Shown: in pieces, positions 11,126 through 30,731 of the stretch
How positions within the stretch are numbered: position 1 is the stretch's first letter
Layout: the number at the start of each line of letters is the position of its first letter
Assembly (NCBI RefSeq): GCF_052857255.1
Contig: NC_135498.1
Span: 90,128,257 to 90,192,256 of the forward strand
Reading direction: 5' to 3'
DNA length: 64,000 nucleotides
From: Amblyomma americanum
Lineage: Eukaryota > Arthropoda > Arachnida > Ixodida > Ixodidae
Translations under genes and position numbers: made by a program
Notes under the pieces: model-generated
What the model was told of the DNA's origin: nothing
Seen by the model: the letters and a program-made list of their open reading frames with translations, nothing else
Databases searched by the model: none

Positions 11126-12700
11126 AACCAGAATACACTCTCGCGCTGTGTATTGCACATCGTCTTCTCCTTAACTAATACTACTATAAAACGAAGGTTT
11201 GCGCTTTGAGCTATGGGGCGGTAGTGACAGAGATGTGCGCTCCGTGTTTGGCGTGGACAACGTTGTGACAGAAACAAGGCACAAGAGCAATACGCTTCGG
11301 CGTTGACAGCATTGCTGCAGAAACGCGGTACTGGAGCACTGGAGCATAAGCCACCGGCATGCATCGGGCAAATTGGCATTAACGATGGAAAAGTTGAATT
11401 TGCGCATGCCTGGCTCCCTTTGTCACTGGATAACTCAATCGCGCTTCCTGGTACCCGGATGTTGTGTCCTCATGCAAAAAAAAAATTGAGCTTTCGCAGA
11501 ATATTTCGTGCTTAGCAATGCTAAACCGCCAGCCGTTCTTTCCTCTCAGTACGTCTTTTGGAATTCTAATAAGCTATAAAATATTTGTTGGCCTTCCTAA
11601 AATATTGTTTTTAAAATATTTTGTACTCATTCTAGCTCTCAAAAAGAGACTTTCTGACAGCTGTTCACAAGAAAGCTGTAAGAAATTTGCCGTGGGATAG
11701 TGCACAGAAACAAACGTCACAGTGGGAAAACAAATCGTCCCTCTCTCCGCCCAATGGTTAGTATCCTTGGGGCGAGCAAGTGACAACGAACGGCTTTATA
11801 GAAAAGTATTGTTCCGCTTCCACAATCACTGCGTGGAAATACGGGACAATGCATTACTTTTTCGCTGGATGTATGTTTCACCAAAGAACAGTGGGCGACT
11901 GCGGTAACCAGCTCGGAACCCGAAGTTCAGAGGCTGGTGGTGAATTGGGCACTGGAGGTCTCCTGCAGGCACGAAATCGCGGCCATCGCCTGAAGACTGG
12001 ACTCAACACCACATCCACGGCGTTGACAACGCAACCTTTTTGGTTCAATAGAGTTTGCAATGAATGAAAAAATGTTTCACCATGACGTTTAGGAAGTGCC
12101 GATTTAGTTTGCAGTGGTTAGGGTTTGTACTGTTTTTTTACTCCCTTCTTAAGATATTGTATTAGATTAAGAATGTAAGACATAATATTACTGCCCTGCA
12201 ATAGTTCCGCAGGGTTACCGGGTGGCACTCGCGGATGGACTGAGGAGGGCGCCATTATACTCTTTAATTTTTGAATTTTAGTCCCGTACGACGATTTACG
12301 CATTTCGTGAGCCAACCATTGAGAAGCTTATCGTGCTGTGAGACGGTTACTGAAAAAGCATGTGCTGAGATCAGGATTTCGTTTCTGGCTGCCCCACCTC
12401 TTAGCTATGTACTACGCAACTAGATTCAAATCTTACGTAGTGCGAAATTCCAACAAAGGAGCTAATACTGGTGTCGACAGTGATGTAGTGATCGCCCCAG
12501 GGTTGCTTTGCGAGCAAGAGTGGCCGTTCTTGCGTGCGTTAGTGGTAGCTGGTTTATTGTTCCAACTCCTGACATCAATATTGTTTCGACATAATAGCAA
12601 TAGTTACTGCATTGAATTTTCAGAAAACTTTTTCAGCCGCAGTACTCAGGCAGCCGTTGTCTGGTTGAGCGGTGTCGGTGTTCGCCTCCTAACCAGGAGA
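11126..12700. other. No gene recognised
   Basis: Open frames of 60-127 codons are present on both strands but show no domains, splice-linked partners or repeats I recognise. Confidence 0.6.
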
Positions 12701-12704
12701 GAGA

Positions 12705-12880
12705 ACGGGAAGCAAAGATGAAAGTACAACCAGATCGATGAGATCGAGCGAGGAGCGGAGCGGGGAATGAAAGAAGCTACAGCGAAGAGAACGCGAAGAG
12801 GAGAGCGAAGAAGGCGGGTAGGGCGGATGCAGTACAAGGACGCTGGAGGAGGAGGGCACTGCGTGAGCACGGAGCAGGTG
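12705..12880 (+). repeat. Purine-rich GA tract
   Basis: About 150 bp in which the plus strand is strongly G/A-biased (GAGCGAGGAGCGGAGC, GAAGAGGAGAGCGAAG and similar). It is followed by a GC-richer patch to about 13060. It could be the edge of a decayed LTR element or a regulatory island; neither can be shown. Confidence 0.5.
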
Positions 12881-15835
12881 AGACCGTCAGAGTAACATCG
12901 GGCTCTCTGTGTGCCTGCTGCAGCCTAAAGCGTTGCCCGAGCAAGGGCTCAGCTCCGGCGGCGTCAAGATCCCTACCCTTGTGCGCTCGACAGAAGCCGA
13001 GGCCAACAACCGCCGCCGCTCCGCGCTTCGTGCTCAGTCCCCTATCACCTATGGTTCAAAACACCTGAGCTGCTGCACTAAACTGTCGCATTACCGGGTA
13101 GTGAAATGGATGGTTATTTCTACATGTTTTTATTCAATCTGGATGAAAAATATAAAGCAAAGCAAAAATGTAGTCACAAGCCCTAAGCATACCACGCATG
13201 AAGCCCAGGTGTTCAGAAATTTAGCCGATTCTGTGAAAACCGTGTTTTATCATGCAGCAAAGCAACCGTCCCACATTTTCCAATGATTGTGAACAATCCA
13301 CACGCTCATATAAAAACTGCTATTGTAATTTAACCACATGGGTCTCACCGCTGGTCTTATACGAAAAAAAAAACATATGGAGAACTGTTGTACATTTTTT
13401 AGGTAGTCGATGTTTACTGCAATAACACAATCTGTCAAAAAAAGATGTAGCTTTTTCCACCATGTACACAGCTCAAACAACTCCGAAGTAAACTACGAAC
13501 AATGCTTCCAGAGCATTAAACAATCGTTGCTTCTGCCCATGATGCAAACTACCTAGGTGCAGTACATGCGAGATGCATTGTATGAGAGTAAGCTTAACAC
13601 TTCGCTATTTTCGCATATTGAGAGGAAAAAGTCTTTTGGCAGCGAACATAGCCTACGGAAGTTCGTGCCATTTGTAATCAGAATGACAGCCTCGGTCACC
13701 CCGCACAAGTTCTCATGGAAGATGCTGTAACCAAAATGGCAGCTGTAAGACGATGTCTTCGGCCCTCGTTCATGAGGAATGAATAACTATACCTGTTATA
13801 GTGAAGAAAGGCGAGTTGAAATGAAACCTCCGTAACTGCAACCTGAGTTCTCTGTTAAAAGACCACGGGAGATAACAGATGACGCTCCACTGTCACTGCG
13901 AAAGCGCACTAAGAACTTCACGGTTCTTTGCGTTCGTATCCTTCATTGAGAACAAAGATTGGTTCGACTTACTTTTCAACAGTTCTGCGATTTGACAAAC
14001 TGCATTTTTTCTATCATAGTCGAATTACGAAAAGAACCACAGAGAGCATCCATTTTCCGTTGTCTGGTTGGGAAGCCATAGGAGGTTTCAGATGGCATGC
14101 TAAAATCAAATGGCAGTAACCTGCCAGCAGTGCTGGCGGCAGTGATGCACACAGCAAGCGAGACGTCACTAGGGTAGCTGATATGTCCCTTAGGATGGCG
14201 CCACCTGCTGATCACATTACACTTGTTCTAAATAAATTCCTTGTCATCGTCTTTGTCTTCATGCGTTCTGGAATTATCTTTAAGGAGCAAATACGATTAG
14301 GGAAAAATGCGCCCGCGATAAGGTGTTTTAACTGCATTACAGCATGAGCAATAATTGAAAACACTGTTGTCCTTACATGATTGCCATGGTTAACCATGGC
14401 GAAGCATGGTCGCCTACTTGTATATTGGTCGCAGGGGAGTCCATGTTACTTTCTTTACCAATAAGTGAGGTAAATATTTAGGTAAAATTCTCCGCAGTGT
14501 GATCGAACGCATTCTTTCGACTTTATGTTACGGGTTCCGAAGCTGATAAGATTTGGTGAACGATATCTTTAAATGGGGTCAATACAGTTTTATGTCCAGG
14601 CATGGAATCTGGCCCCAGCAAGGAATCCTCTTGCAGGGAGTTCACGTGGCAAGGTAAGTCACCACTGTCGTTGTTTGTTGCTCACTGAGTCGGTGAATTT
14701 TGTCATCGTGTTATCGTGCTGGCAGAAGAAAAGAAAATAGAGCAAGTTTTTCTAGGAAGGACCAGCCATTGTATTCTGTAGCACAATCTCAGTGATCTGT
14801 TCAAAGCGTCGTCAGCCAATGGAGCAAGAAGCCCCTCTGAGGCTTTGTGCTGAATGAATTGAGTCGCGATGAGACTTCCCGACGAGATGACCGGAACATT
14901 CGCTTAGTTGTGCGCGGCAATGGCGTCGTGGAACTACACTTCCCGGTAGATAGGTGCGCCGTGGGACTGCTTCTGAATGGCCAGTTAAGTTCATAACACA
15001 ACTGGAATAGAATACAATACAACCATATACATCAATATAAGGGATAATGCTGTTGTAATCTTGCTGACTGTGTAAGCATTTGAGCTTAACCAGACGATGA
15101 TTGAGCATTCTAATAAATCATTATTTTTCCTCTTTGTGTGAGGCCCACTGGAGGATCCATAGCAGCTGTCATTTAAACCTCATAATTCCTATGACGCCAA
15201 ACGAGATCGATAAACCTGGCTGGATCCCCCAGACATAAACACAAATACATCTGCATGAAAAGATTATCAGTATTACGGAGACGAACCACTTTTTTTTAGG
15301 GTGCCTATAAACCCAGAACTTTGGGCAATTTTCATCGTTGGTTACGAAGGTTCGAATGCGAACTCTTGGTGCAGTTGCTCCAGGGAAGTATTTTGCTCAC
15401 CCGGCGAGAAGGGATATATAATTTAATAGAGTAAATTGATGGGCTAGTTGGTTCGTAATGCGCAATAGCGGAAGCAGCGAAACAGACGCAGTACAAGAAC
15501 AAGTAGGCACATACACAACACCGCTGGGCTTAAAACTCCAGCTTGGAGTTGTAAGTACAGCAGGCGCCATTTTTTGCAAGGGCTGCAGATTTTTGGTATC
15601 GAGAAATGATTGAAGCAGCCTCGAAAGGGGGCTGACAGTTTATTTCAGACGCTAAATATACTGCATTTCAGCTCTGCACTTGCTGATGATAATCATTGCT
15701 TAAACTTCGTAGTTGTCGCTACAAAACACCGAGAGAGGAAACTATCAAGTATTCTTATCCTTGGTGGCTTGCAATGTTACGCACTGCTTTGGTTTAGCTG
15801 AGATGAATTTCACCTTAGCGTAAAACACTTTTCTT
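12881..15835. other. No gene recognised
   Basis: Mostly AT-rich. A 125-codon frame at 12909-13286 starts in the GC-richer patch but matches no family I know. ATGGAATCTGGCC (about 14605) runs open to a good donor-like CAAGGTAAGT near 14655; it could be an exon, but nothing nearby supports it. AATAAA near 14232 is isolated. Confidence 0.5.
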
Positions 15836-15875
15836 TCCTCCGATGAACGCAGTTAGAAACGTGTTCATCGGAGGA
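15836..15875. repeat. 13-bp perfect inverted repeat
   Basis: TCCTCCGATGAAC (15836-15848) and GTTCATCGGAGGA (15863-15875) are exact complements around a 14-base spacer. It may be a hairpin or the core of a small foldback element. Function unknown. Confidence 0.85.
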
Positions 15876-17786
15876 GGACATGAAAGAAACTGTGCCCAAG
15901 GCTCATACCAAGGCTATGCCGGAACCGAGTGAAGCCAAGCACTAGATGAAGAATACGAATGATAAAGGAAATAAGTGGAGGTAATGCATGCGTGTCATGG
16001 GTGTAGGATATGTTCGGTGTCTGTCCTGATCTCCGGGGAGCTGAGAAAAATGTATTGCAGCATCCGGAGGCACGCTGCAATAAAAAACTTGTCACCTGTC
16101 GGAGCAACATTGCGTAGGACATCACCGTACCTTGTCAGTGAGATTTATAAAATTCAAAAAAATTTGTCAGTGAGAATAAATTGACATGTATACTAACGAG
16201 CGCTTCCACAATTACACACGACCCGTTCAAGCGAAGTGAGATGGCCACTCGGCAGGTGATTGCAAGATAGGCGACTTCCTCAAAACCTCAGATGTGCAGC
16301 ACCATGTAGTAATACAAGAAAGAGTAAAGCCGTGAGTTCTTTGGAGCCTTAACCATAACTAAATGGGACACACAATGGTTAGGCTTCAGGTTGATTTGGC
16401 TTTCGGATAACAAAATGGCGCATCTGTTTTCCTGCCTTGGCTGCGTTATTCTTCAGAGAATTTGCTGAGTGCGTTTTAAGAAATTTTTTCTACATCCTGT
16501 GGCACATGTATTATCGCTTGTTTTTTCGATCTTTCGACAAATCCACTTTTTTATGACATTTTGCACACATGCACTTGAGCCTTGGTGATTCAATGTTTAT
16601 GTTCCTCGTTTAATATGCTTATTATTATCCCGTAGAAAACGCTTTGGCACCTTCTTCAGATGTGACAAAAACTTTCTTTAGCCAGCGTTTGTGGTAACGA
16701 AAACAAATCCTTTTAAATCAGGTGGCCCACATCAAACCCCGCAAAGATAATTTCCAGCCGAAGTCTAACAGTTCTTTCTTTTGTGACCATTCTCTATGCT
16801 ACGGATCTGTGTGCTCTCAGAAAAAGGCAGTAGCCTCATAGACGTCTCAGATAGTGATGAATGTTTGCGGTCGTACAAAAAATTGTATAGAAATAAAAAA
16901 TTGCCTCTTAGGCAGGCGCGAGAAAAAAGTTAAGTATTTCACCGCTGCAAAAAGGAACATGATCTACATGAAGCAGCCAACTCCAAGACTGCTCGCAATG
17001 CCCATATTGGTACATACTTGTGCAGACTTTCATTACGTGGGAGGACCGTAGTGGCCCTTAAGGCTGCAGTGCTGACGCATTTTTGAAAACTTTATAAGAG
17101 GCACGTGCGCGTGATATTGTATGCGGAGCCTGACGAAGGTCTACTAGGATTTCACCTGCATTTGCTTGTTTAAAGGAGGCTGTGCATGGTGTGACTCCTG
17201 TCTCTTGCGGTTATAGTTTAAAAATGAAGGTATACAAAGCCAAAATGGTTCGTTGTAGTGACCGTCGTTGCAGCTGGGCCAATATCGCGTCATAACCTGC
17301 TGGCAGTGACGTCAAGATGATTTCTCGGAAAAAGCAACACGCTGGAGATGTAGAATTCTGCAGGAGCGAGCAACAAACCAACTGCCATGGTGCTATTGCG
17401 ATTGTTGCGGCTTCCGAAAGCAATTCTATTGTTCTTGTCATCCACATGCTATGACCGATCTTACGTGCAGGCTGCTGTGCCACGCCGGCAAACATTTACG
17501 TGCAGCTGTTGGAAACTCGCCTCTTTCATAAACTCACCTCTTTTATATCTTTCCACAGTCTTTATCTGCACAAAGGGTTTTGGGCTCTTTGTGTTCCGCA
17601 CACTTCGTAACGGATCCGAAATAGCTCCCACATTGTAGGTTTCTATTTGAGACATCACCTTTCACGAGGTGAGTTTTTCGTGTTTTAGCTGCGCCTTCTC
17701 GCAATCGACTGGAGCATCGATTCAGAAACAATGCTAGGAAATTTTAGGCATGTTATTTTTATTTAACTGTTGCTATGGCGTATATG
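15876..17786. other. No gene recognised; upstream flank of the evasin gene
   Basis: AT-rich sequence with only short, featureless frames. It includes the 5' flank of the evasin gene and may hold its enhancers, none of which can be identified by eye. Confidence 0.6.
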
Positions 17787-17796
17787 TATATTTAAG
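17787..17796 (+). promoter_or_regulatory. Putative TATA box of the evasin gene
   Basis: TATATTTAAG lies 59 bases upstream of the start codon. A transcription start about 30 bases downstream (near 17817) would leave a short leader. The position is plausible but there is no transcript evidence. Confidence 0.5.
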
Positions 17797-17845
17797 GGAC
17801 CCACCTTCCGACGAGCATAGTGCGCCGGTACGAGTACTAGGCAGC

Positions 17846-25028
<7,183 letters not shown>

Positions 25029-25132
25029 GCCAGAGGTTTCTTTTTCATTGCGCAATTTTCTGCTGACTTTAGCTGTTTGCGCTAAAAGATATCCATCGAG
25101 GCTTCTCTTACCTCGGTTGGCATTAAGTCTAC

Positions 25133-25148
25133 AATAAATGAAAATAAA
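25133..25148 (+). terminator. Polyadenylation signals of the evasin gene
   Basis: Two AATAAA hexamers (25133-25138 and 25143-25148) lie about 105 bases after the stop codon, consistent with a short 3' UTR. Confidence 0.75.
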
Positions 25149-25149
25149 A

Positions 25150-25526
25150 TTGAGCTCCGGAAGAAATTGTCCTGTTTCCTTACTGTATGGCTTCAAGCGG
25201 ATTCATATAGGTATCGCGTTTACGTGCGGGTCTAAGAAATGGCAGGCATAAAAAAATTTGGAAAGCCTCAAAATGAGCACAAACAGAAGAAATAAAACTG
25301 GTGTGCATGGCATGTAATGTTAGCTAACATGAAAGAAAAATTCTTGGCATACAGACACTTAATACGCAGTAATTACTGAAGTGTTTCAATACTGATTAGA
25401 ATTGATAAAACTGCTTACATGAAACCAACTGCTGCTTGCAGTTTTTCTCCTAAGTGGTTGTGTAAACAGCGCTGACAAAAATTTCTTAAGAAGACGAAGT
25501 TTCTGCAGAAGTTTTTTGGGGGGCCA
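25150..25526. other. No gene recognised; spacer between evasin and the retroelement array
   Basis: AT-rich DNA with no repeat or gene that I recognise. Confidence 0.6.
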
Positions 25527-25573
25527 CCAATAGAGAAGATAAGGAAGAAGAAGAATAAGAAAAAGAAGAAGGC

Positions 25574-25796
25574 TTTGACTTGATACGTTTGAGGGAAGTT
25601 TGAGGGAAGTTTGAGAGGTGTTGGACGGTGCTGACGTGTTCTTGCTGGTGCTTGGCTTCGAGCTCAACTGTGGTGTCCTGGTGGTGCCTACGTGGTCATC
25701 TCTGGTGAGGCCGTTCTGTGTGGGGGATTTGGCCAGGTCTCAGGTTAGGTCTGTAGGCCAGGTTAATGGGCATTTGAGGGTGCGTTTGGCTCAGGT
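25574..25796 (+). promoter_or_regulatory. NL1 5' leader
   Basis: The leader starts with a short tandem GTTTGAGGGAA motif (two and a half copies, 25587-25616). It is similar to the leaders of NL2 (30975-31140) and NL4 (37290-37440) from GGTGGT...TCATC onward. LINE leaders carry the internal promoter; no specific element is recognised. Confidence 0.55.
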
Positions 25797-27098
25797 ATGT
25801 CGCTGACCTCCCCGGGTGGAGGGTCGGCAACCTGGTTTGCCAGCTTGCCCACCCAAAGCTTGCCGCTAGACAATTTTCGTAAAAATGGAATTGACATCAT
25901 CCCTGTGGCTCTCGTGCCGATCGGTAAGGGAACGATCAAGATGAAAAGCCCCAAGGTCATTCAGCAGGAGCTAAGATCTCTCACTACCCACTACCTCCAG
26001 ATCTCTGAGGTGCGACCGTTCGGCCGGAGAGGCATTGTTTGCAGGTCCGCTGATATTGATTGTGTCACAGACCTGCTCCAGTGCAAAATTTTTCAGTCAT
26101 TAGCGGTTAAAGCCTTTATCCCGGAACAGCTCGCATGTTCCAAAGGTATTGTTCGTGGCGTGGACCCAGCATCTTCCCCGCAGGATATACTGAAGGAGTT
26201 TCAGGATGCAGGTGTGGGGGTTCTTTCTGTCTACCGGTGCAGTAGAGAATTCAATGGTGTCCGTGTTGCGACAGAGTCAGTTATCACTACGTTTGCTGGT
26301 TCCTCCCGTCCTTCTGAACTCAAGGTTTGGCCGATAGTGTATCGTGTGGACCCTCTGCAGCCCCGTCCTCTTCAGTGCAACAACTGTTGGCGTTTCGGTC
26401 ACAGTGGTAAAGCGTGTAAGTCGGCGACCCGCTGCCGGGTTTGTGGAGAAGGGTATTCAGATGACAGCTGCGCCTCTGATCAGCCCCAGTGTTGCCTATG
26501 CAAGGGCAACTACTCGGCTGATGATGTCAACTGCTCGAAACGAGCCGACGAACAAAGCCTGCTCGATATCATTCAAGCGAAACGATGTTCGAGAGCAGAT
26601 TCTTATGCACTTCTGGATCGGAGGGATAATACATATGCCAGCCGTGCGCGAAGCTCTGTTGCTGATATACCGTCAAGTTTGACTATTTCAATAGTGTCCT
26701 CAGTAGAACAGGCTCTTTCTGTGGTGGTCGAGCGAATGCTGGGCAGTTTCATCGAGGCTCTATCTCAACTTATTGCTGGCCAATCTCTGCCTACTGAATC
26801 ATATGTTTCGGTGGCTACGCCGGCATCACTCCCAAGTGCTGCCAGTAAGAGTCATTCCATGTCGCCTCCTACCGTGCCCCAAGTACCGCCTGCCAACAGC
26901 GCTCCTGACAGTGTCGCTCCCGTAGATACTTGTAGCATGGACGTTGAAATGCTCACCACTTCCCAGAAGCGTCGAGCTTCTTCCTCACCCTCGAAGTCAG
27001 CTGTTCCGCAAGTCAAAGCAAAGAAAGGACCTCCCAAATTAATTCCCCAGACTGATGTGCTGAAGGAGGCCGTTGATGCCTCTTTAACCAGTCGATAA
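25797..27098 (+). CDS. NL1 ORF1, Gag-like nucleic-acid-binding protein
   Basis: 433 codons, open throughout. An N-terminal region (about 1-190) is followed by three knuckle-like cysteine groups at about residues 193-245: CNNCWRFGHSGKAC (full CCHC), CRVCGEGYSDDSC and CCLCKGNYSADDVNC. In the last two the histidine seen in NL2 is tyrosine, which would weaken zinc binding. A Ser/Pro-rich stretch and a basic KAKKGPPKL segment end the protein. In this LINE group ORF1 coats element RNA. TAA (27096-27098) is followed two bases later by the ORF2 ATG. Confidence 0.88.
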   Translation: MSLTSPGGGSATWFASLPTQSLPLDNFRKNGIDIIPVALVPIGKGTIKMKSPKVIQQELRSLTTHYLQISEVRPFGRRGIVCRSADIDCVTDLLQCKIFQSLAVKAFIPEQLACSKGIVRGVDPASSPQDILKEFQDAGVGVLSVYRCSREFNGVRVATESVITTFAGSSRPSELKVWPIVYRVDPLQPRPLQCNNCWRFGHSGKACKSATRCRVCGEGYSDDSCASDQPQCCLCKGNYSADDVNCSKRADEQSLLDIIQAKRCSRADSYALLDRRDNTYASRARSSVADIPSSLTISIVSSVEQALSVVVERMLGSFIEALSQLIAGQSLPTESYVSVATPASLPSAASKSHSMSPPTVPQVPPANSAPDSVAPVDTCSMDVEMLTTSQKRRASSSPSKSAVPQVKAKKGPPKLIPQTDVLKEAVDASLTSR

Positions 27099-27100
27099 TC

Positions 27101-30100
27101 ATGGCGGGTCTAAAAGTTATGCAGTGGAATTGTCGCTCCGTACTTTCTTCTTTACCGGATCTTGAATTACTTCTTCATAAACATAATCCAGATATTGTGA
27201 TTTTACAAGAAACGTGGCTCTCTCCACTTATATCATTCACATTTAAAAAATTTCGTGTTTTCAGGGTAGATCGCGTTAATGGCAGGGGTGGTGGGTTAAT
27301 AACTATGATCTCTACGAAAATATGTCACCGGGTATCAATCTCGCAGACAGTTATGCGCCCTGACTGTGAGTTGGCGGTTGAAATCTCCCTTCCACAGTGC
27401 GCCAAGGTCACTATTGCTAACGTCTACTTCCCAATCGGTGTTCATAGGACAGACTGTTTGGATACCTTACTGAGCGGCGCAAACAACACAGTCATTGCAG
27501 GAGATTTTAATTCGCACCACAGTGTCTGGGATAGTCGCTCTGACTCCTGCGGCCAGCTTCTGTGGTCCTGGATGTCAATGAATGCAGTGCGCTGCTGTAA
27601 TTCCGGAGCAGTAACCTTTATGCGAGGAGGATCCCGTTCAATCATAGATTTAACATTAGCATCTCGTGGGGTTGGCGTATCTGCATGGTCAACTGAAGAC
27701 TCAGGTACATCTAGTGACAACTTTCCAATAACCTTTTCTATTATATCCTCGCCTATCAGAAAAGGTGGTGCAACCATGAAATTTGTAAACCACATTATGT
27801 ACAAAAAATTGATATCTGCCTCACTCCCCTCCATAGTTAGCTCAGGTCGAGCACAAAGAGCTCAGCGGACAATTACCTTTCTGCAAGATGCTGCTGAGAG
27901 CTCTGTATTCCCGGTGTGCACTACTGCTCCTGCCAGACAGCCGTCTCCTTGGTGGACGGAGGAGTGTGAGAAAGCTTATCGTCGTAGAAAAGCAGCCTGG
28001 AAAAGCCTTTCCTATAATCAGAGCCCAGCTAATTGGATAAATTATAGGTTCTTCTCTGCATGTTTCAAATGAACTGTTAAAAAGGCAAAGGAGGATTATA
28101 ATCAAAATTTAAACACGTATCTCTCAAAACCCCAGAATAAGAAGGCTCTCTATAGATTCATGGCGCAGAATAACAGCTCTCCGGCCTCCAATCGCATAAG
28201 GTCAATGGTAATGTGTCCGCAGGAGGCTAAGCAAAACATTGAACGCATCGCGCAGGGGCTGGCCTTACGTTTCCAGGTACAGAAAGCAGAACCTTTGCAC
28301 ACTCTCACCCCCAGCTCGGACTATCCTGAGGTCGACGTGTCGGAGCTCCTGCAAATTGTTTCCTCGATGCACTCTGCTGCTCCGGGATCTGACGGGATTA
28401 CTGTGGCATGTTAAAGATTATAGCGCACGACTTTCCATCTCACCTTCTAGATATTGTAAATGCGTCATTGGAAACCTCTTGGATTCCTCACAGTTGGAAA
28501 ATTGCGAAAATAATTTTACTTTTAAAAAATGCAGACAATGGATTTCAATTAGACAATATTCGGCCGATTGCTTTAACCTCAAATTTAGTAAAGCTAATAG
28601 AAAGAGTAGTACACAGTCGCGTCACAAAGCATGTTCATCATATTAACGGCCTCAGCCCCGCACAGATTGGCTTTCGTCGCGGTTGTTCAATATGGTCCGC
28701 GCATGTGGATCTCGAGAGCCGAATACGACTCTCAATGCGCCAGAGAGAAGTTTCGGCCTGTGTGACGCTTGACGTTGCGAAGGCCTATGACAGCGTAGAG
28801 CACACAGTCCTCATTAACAAGCTTGCTCAACTACAACCACCGCATTACCTCTACGCCTGGATTTGTGAATTTCTAAAAGATAGATTTTTCTTCTGTACAG
28901 ACGGATCTTTTTGTTCTAATACCTATGGTCAATCAAGAGGTGTGCCGCCAGGCTCTGTTCTTTCTCCGCTGCTTTTCAACATATTAGTTCGGGACATCCC
29001 CATTCATCCCAACGTTACAGTTTATGTTACGCAGATGATATAGCTTTTTTCGCATCAGCAAAGGATATTCATGTGCTCTACGGGTATTTGCAGGCATATC
29101 TGAATGCTCTTGAAGTCTGGTTGGACCAAATCAATTTATCACTTAATGGCAGCAAATGTGGCGTGCTGGTATTTCCACCCGACGCTCCTATGTACATCTC
29201 GCTAGCCTACCGCTCCACTCCAATTCCGCAGGTGGAGTCGGTTAAATACCTAGGTGTTACTTATGACCAAAATTTGGACTGGCGACACCATATTAAGAAT
29301 AATGTTATTAAAGGGGAACGTGCACTGGGCCGTTTGACCCGAGTTGGCAATAAAAAGTTTGGCATGCGTCGTGACACGCTACTGTTGCTCTATAAGGCTT
29401 ATATGAGACCGATTCTGGATTATGGTTGCCCCTTGTTCTCTGGTAGCGCGAACTACAAGCTGCAGCCATTAGCCTTACTGGAAAGGCGTGCCCTACGGCT
29501 ATGCCTCGGGCTCCCAAAATCAGCTTCCAATGCTGTCCTCTATCTGGAAGCCCGTATCCCCAACCTCTATTCCCGCTTCCAACTTCTAACAGTGCGTACT
29601 TTCCTCAAGTCTTTTGACCCGGCCCCAGGCGTTAGTATTCCAATTTTTGTATCCCAACCATACCTTTTTTTGACTAATCACTGGCAACGTTATCAGCTTC
29701 TGCAAGTTAGGTTCACACAGAATCTGTTAGCTCCGCTTCAGGTTGATCTGATTTCCTTGCAACGAGTTGCTGACACGCAGGCTGATCCCGTCTTCTATTA
29801 CGACTTTATTTTCTCGTCCCATGCGAAGCATATGCCCGCACATACCCTAAAGGGTCTTCTTTCTGAACACCTACAGAATTTTCCACATCATACTGTTCTT
29901 TCCACTGATGCCTCCGGCAGCTGTGAGAAGGCGGCGATTGGCATATATTCGCAGGATCTAGCTTGGAGCTACTCCGTTCGTATCCCTGATTATACTCCTA
30001 TATTCTTCGCAGAGTTTTTGGCCATTGGTTTGGCTCTTCTCAAAATTCCCAGACATGTCGCACGGGTTCTTATTTTTACAGACTGCCTTGCAGTTATTGT

Positions 30101-30731
30101 CTCTCTCCAAAATTCGGAAAAATCTCTCTTGACTCGTTCACATAGGTTTTTTGTTCCGAGCAGAGTGCGCGAGATCCGTTTGGTCTGGGTACCTGGGCAT
30201 TCAGGCGTCTATTTTAACGAGGTGGCTGATTTATTGGCAAGGTCAGCTCTCAGCGCACCTGTAATATATCCCGTCCCTCACCTCATTCTGTTAGCAGCTT
30301 CACGTTTCCAGCGGTTCCAACATATTTCAGCCACTTTGATTGATCCGTTGCTCAATACCGTGGACTTTCAACACCTAAAGTACCCATGGAATATCCGGTG
30401 GTGTAAGTCAAGGCTTTGTGAAGTGTCCATGACGCTCCTGCGATGTAGAATCCCTCACTTAAACTTGTACTTATGCAGGTGCGGGTTCGCCGCGACAAAC
30501 CTTTGTGTATCATGTGGGCAAGTTGAATCAATCGATCATTTTCTCCTCTCTTGCCGGCGGTTCGCGGTTCAGAGCAAACAATATCTGGAGGTTCCTCTTT
30601 CGAGACTAGGACTGCCTCTGTCTCTTACAGTTTTTCTATCGTTCGGTGCGAGTGCCAAGGGATTCCCGTTAAGCAGTGAATGCGGCTACCTTCACGATTA
30701 CATAAGTGCAACTAATCGATTATCTTGTTAG
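27101..30731 (+). pseudogene. NL1 ORF2: endonuclease, RT, RNase H, broken
   Basis: APE-type endonuclease: QWNCRS, QETW, NVYFP, GDFNSHH; the usual SDH at its end reads SDN, so a catalytic His is lost. TGA at 28070-28072 replaces a sense codon present in NL2 and NL4. One base is missing near 28403, and two bases near 29024, exactly at the YADD active-site codons. RT blocks include LDVAKAYDSVEH and RGVPPGSVLSPLLFNIL. The last part (29025-30731) is open and holds RNase H (STDASGS, AEFLA, FTDCLA, NEVADLLA) and a C-terminal CCHC (CRCGFAATNLCVSCGQ ... DHFLLSC). Confidence 0.93.

Noticed and set aside
12909..13286. Protein-coding exon in the GC-richer patch
   Set aside because: No recognised domain, no supporting splice partner, and composition resembles the adjacent purine-rich repeat.
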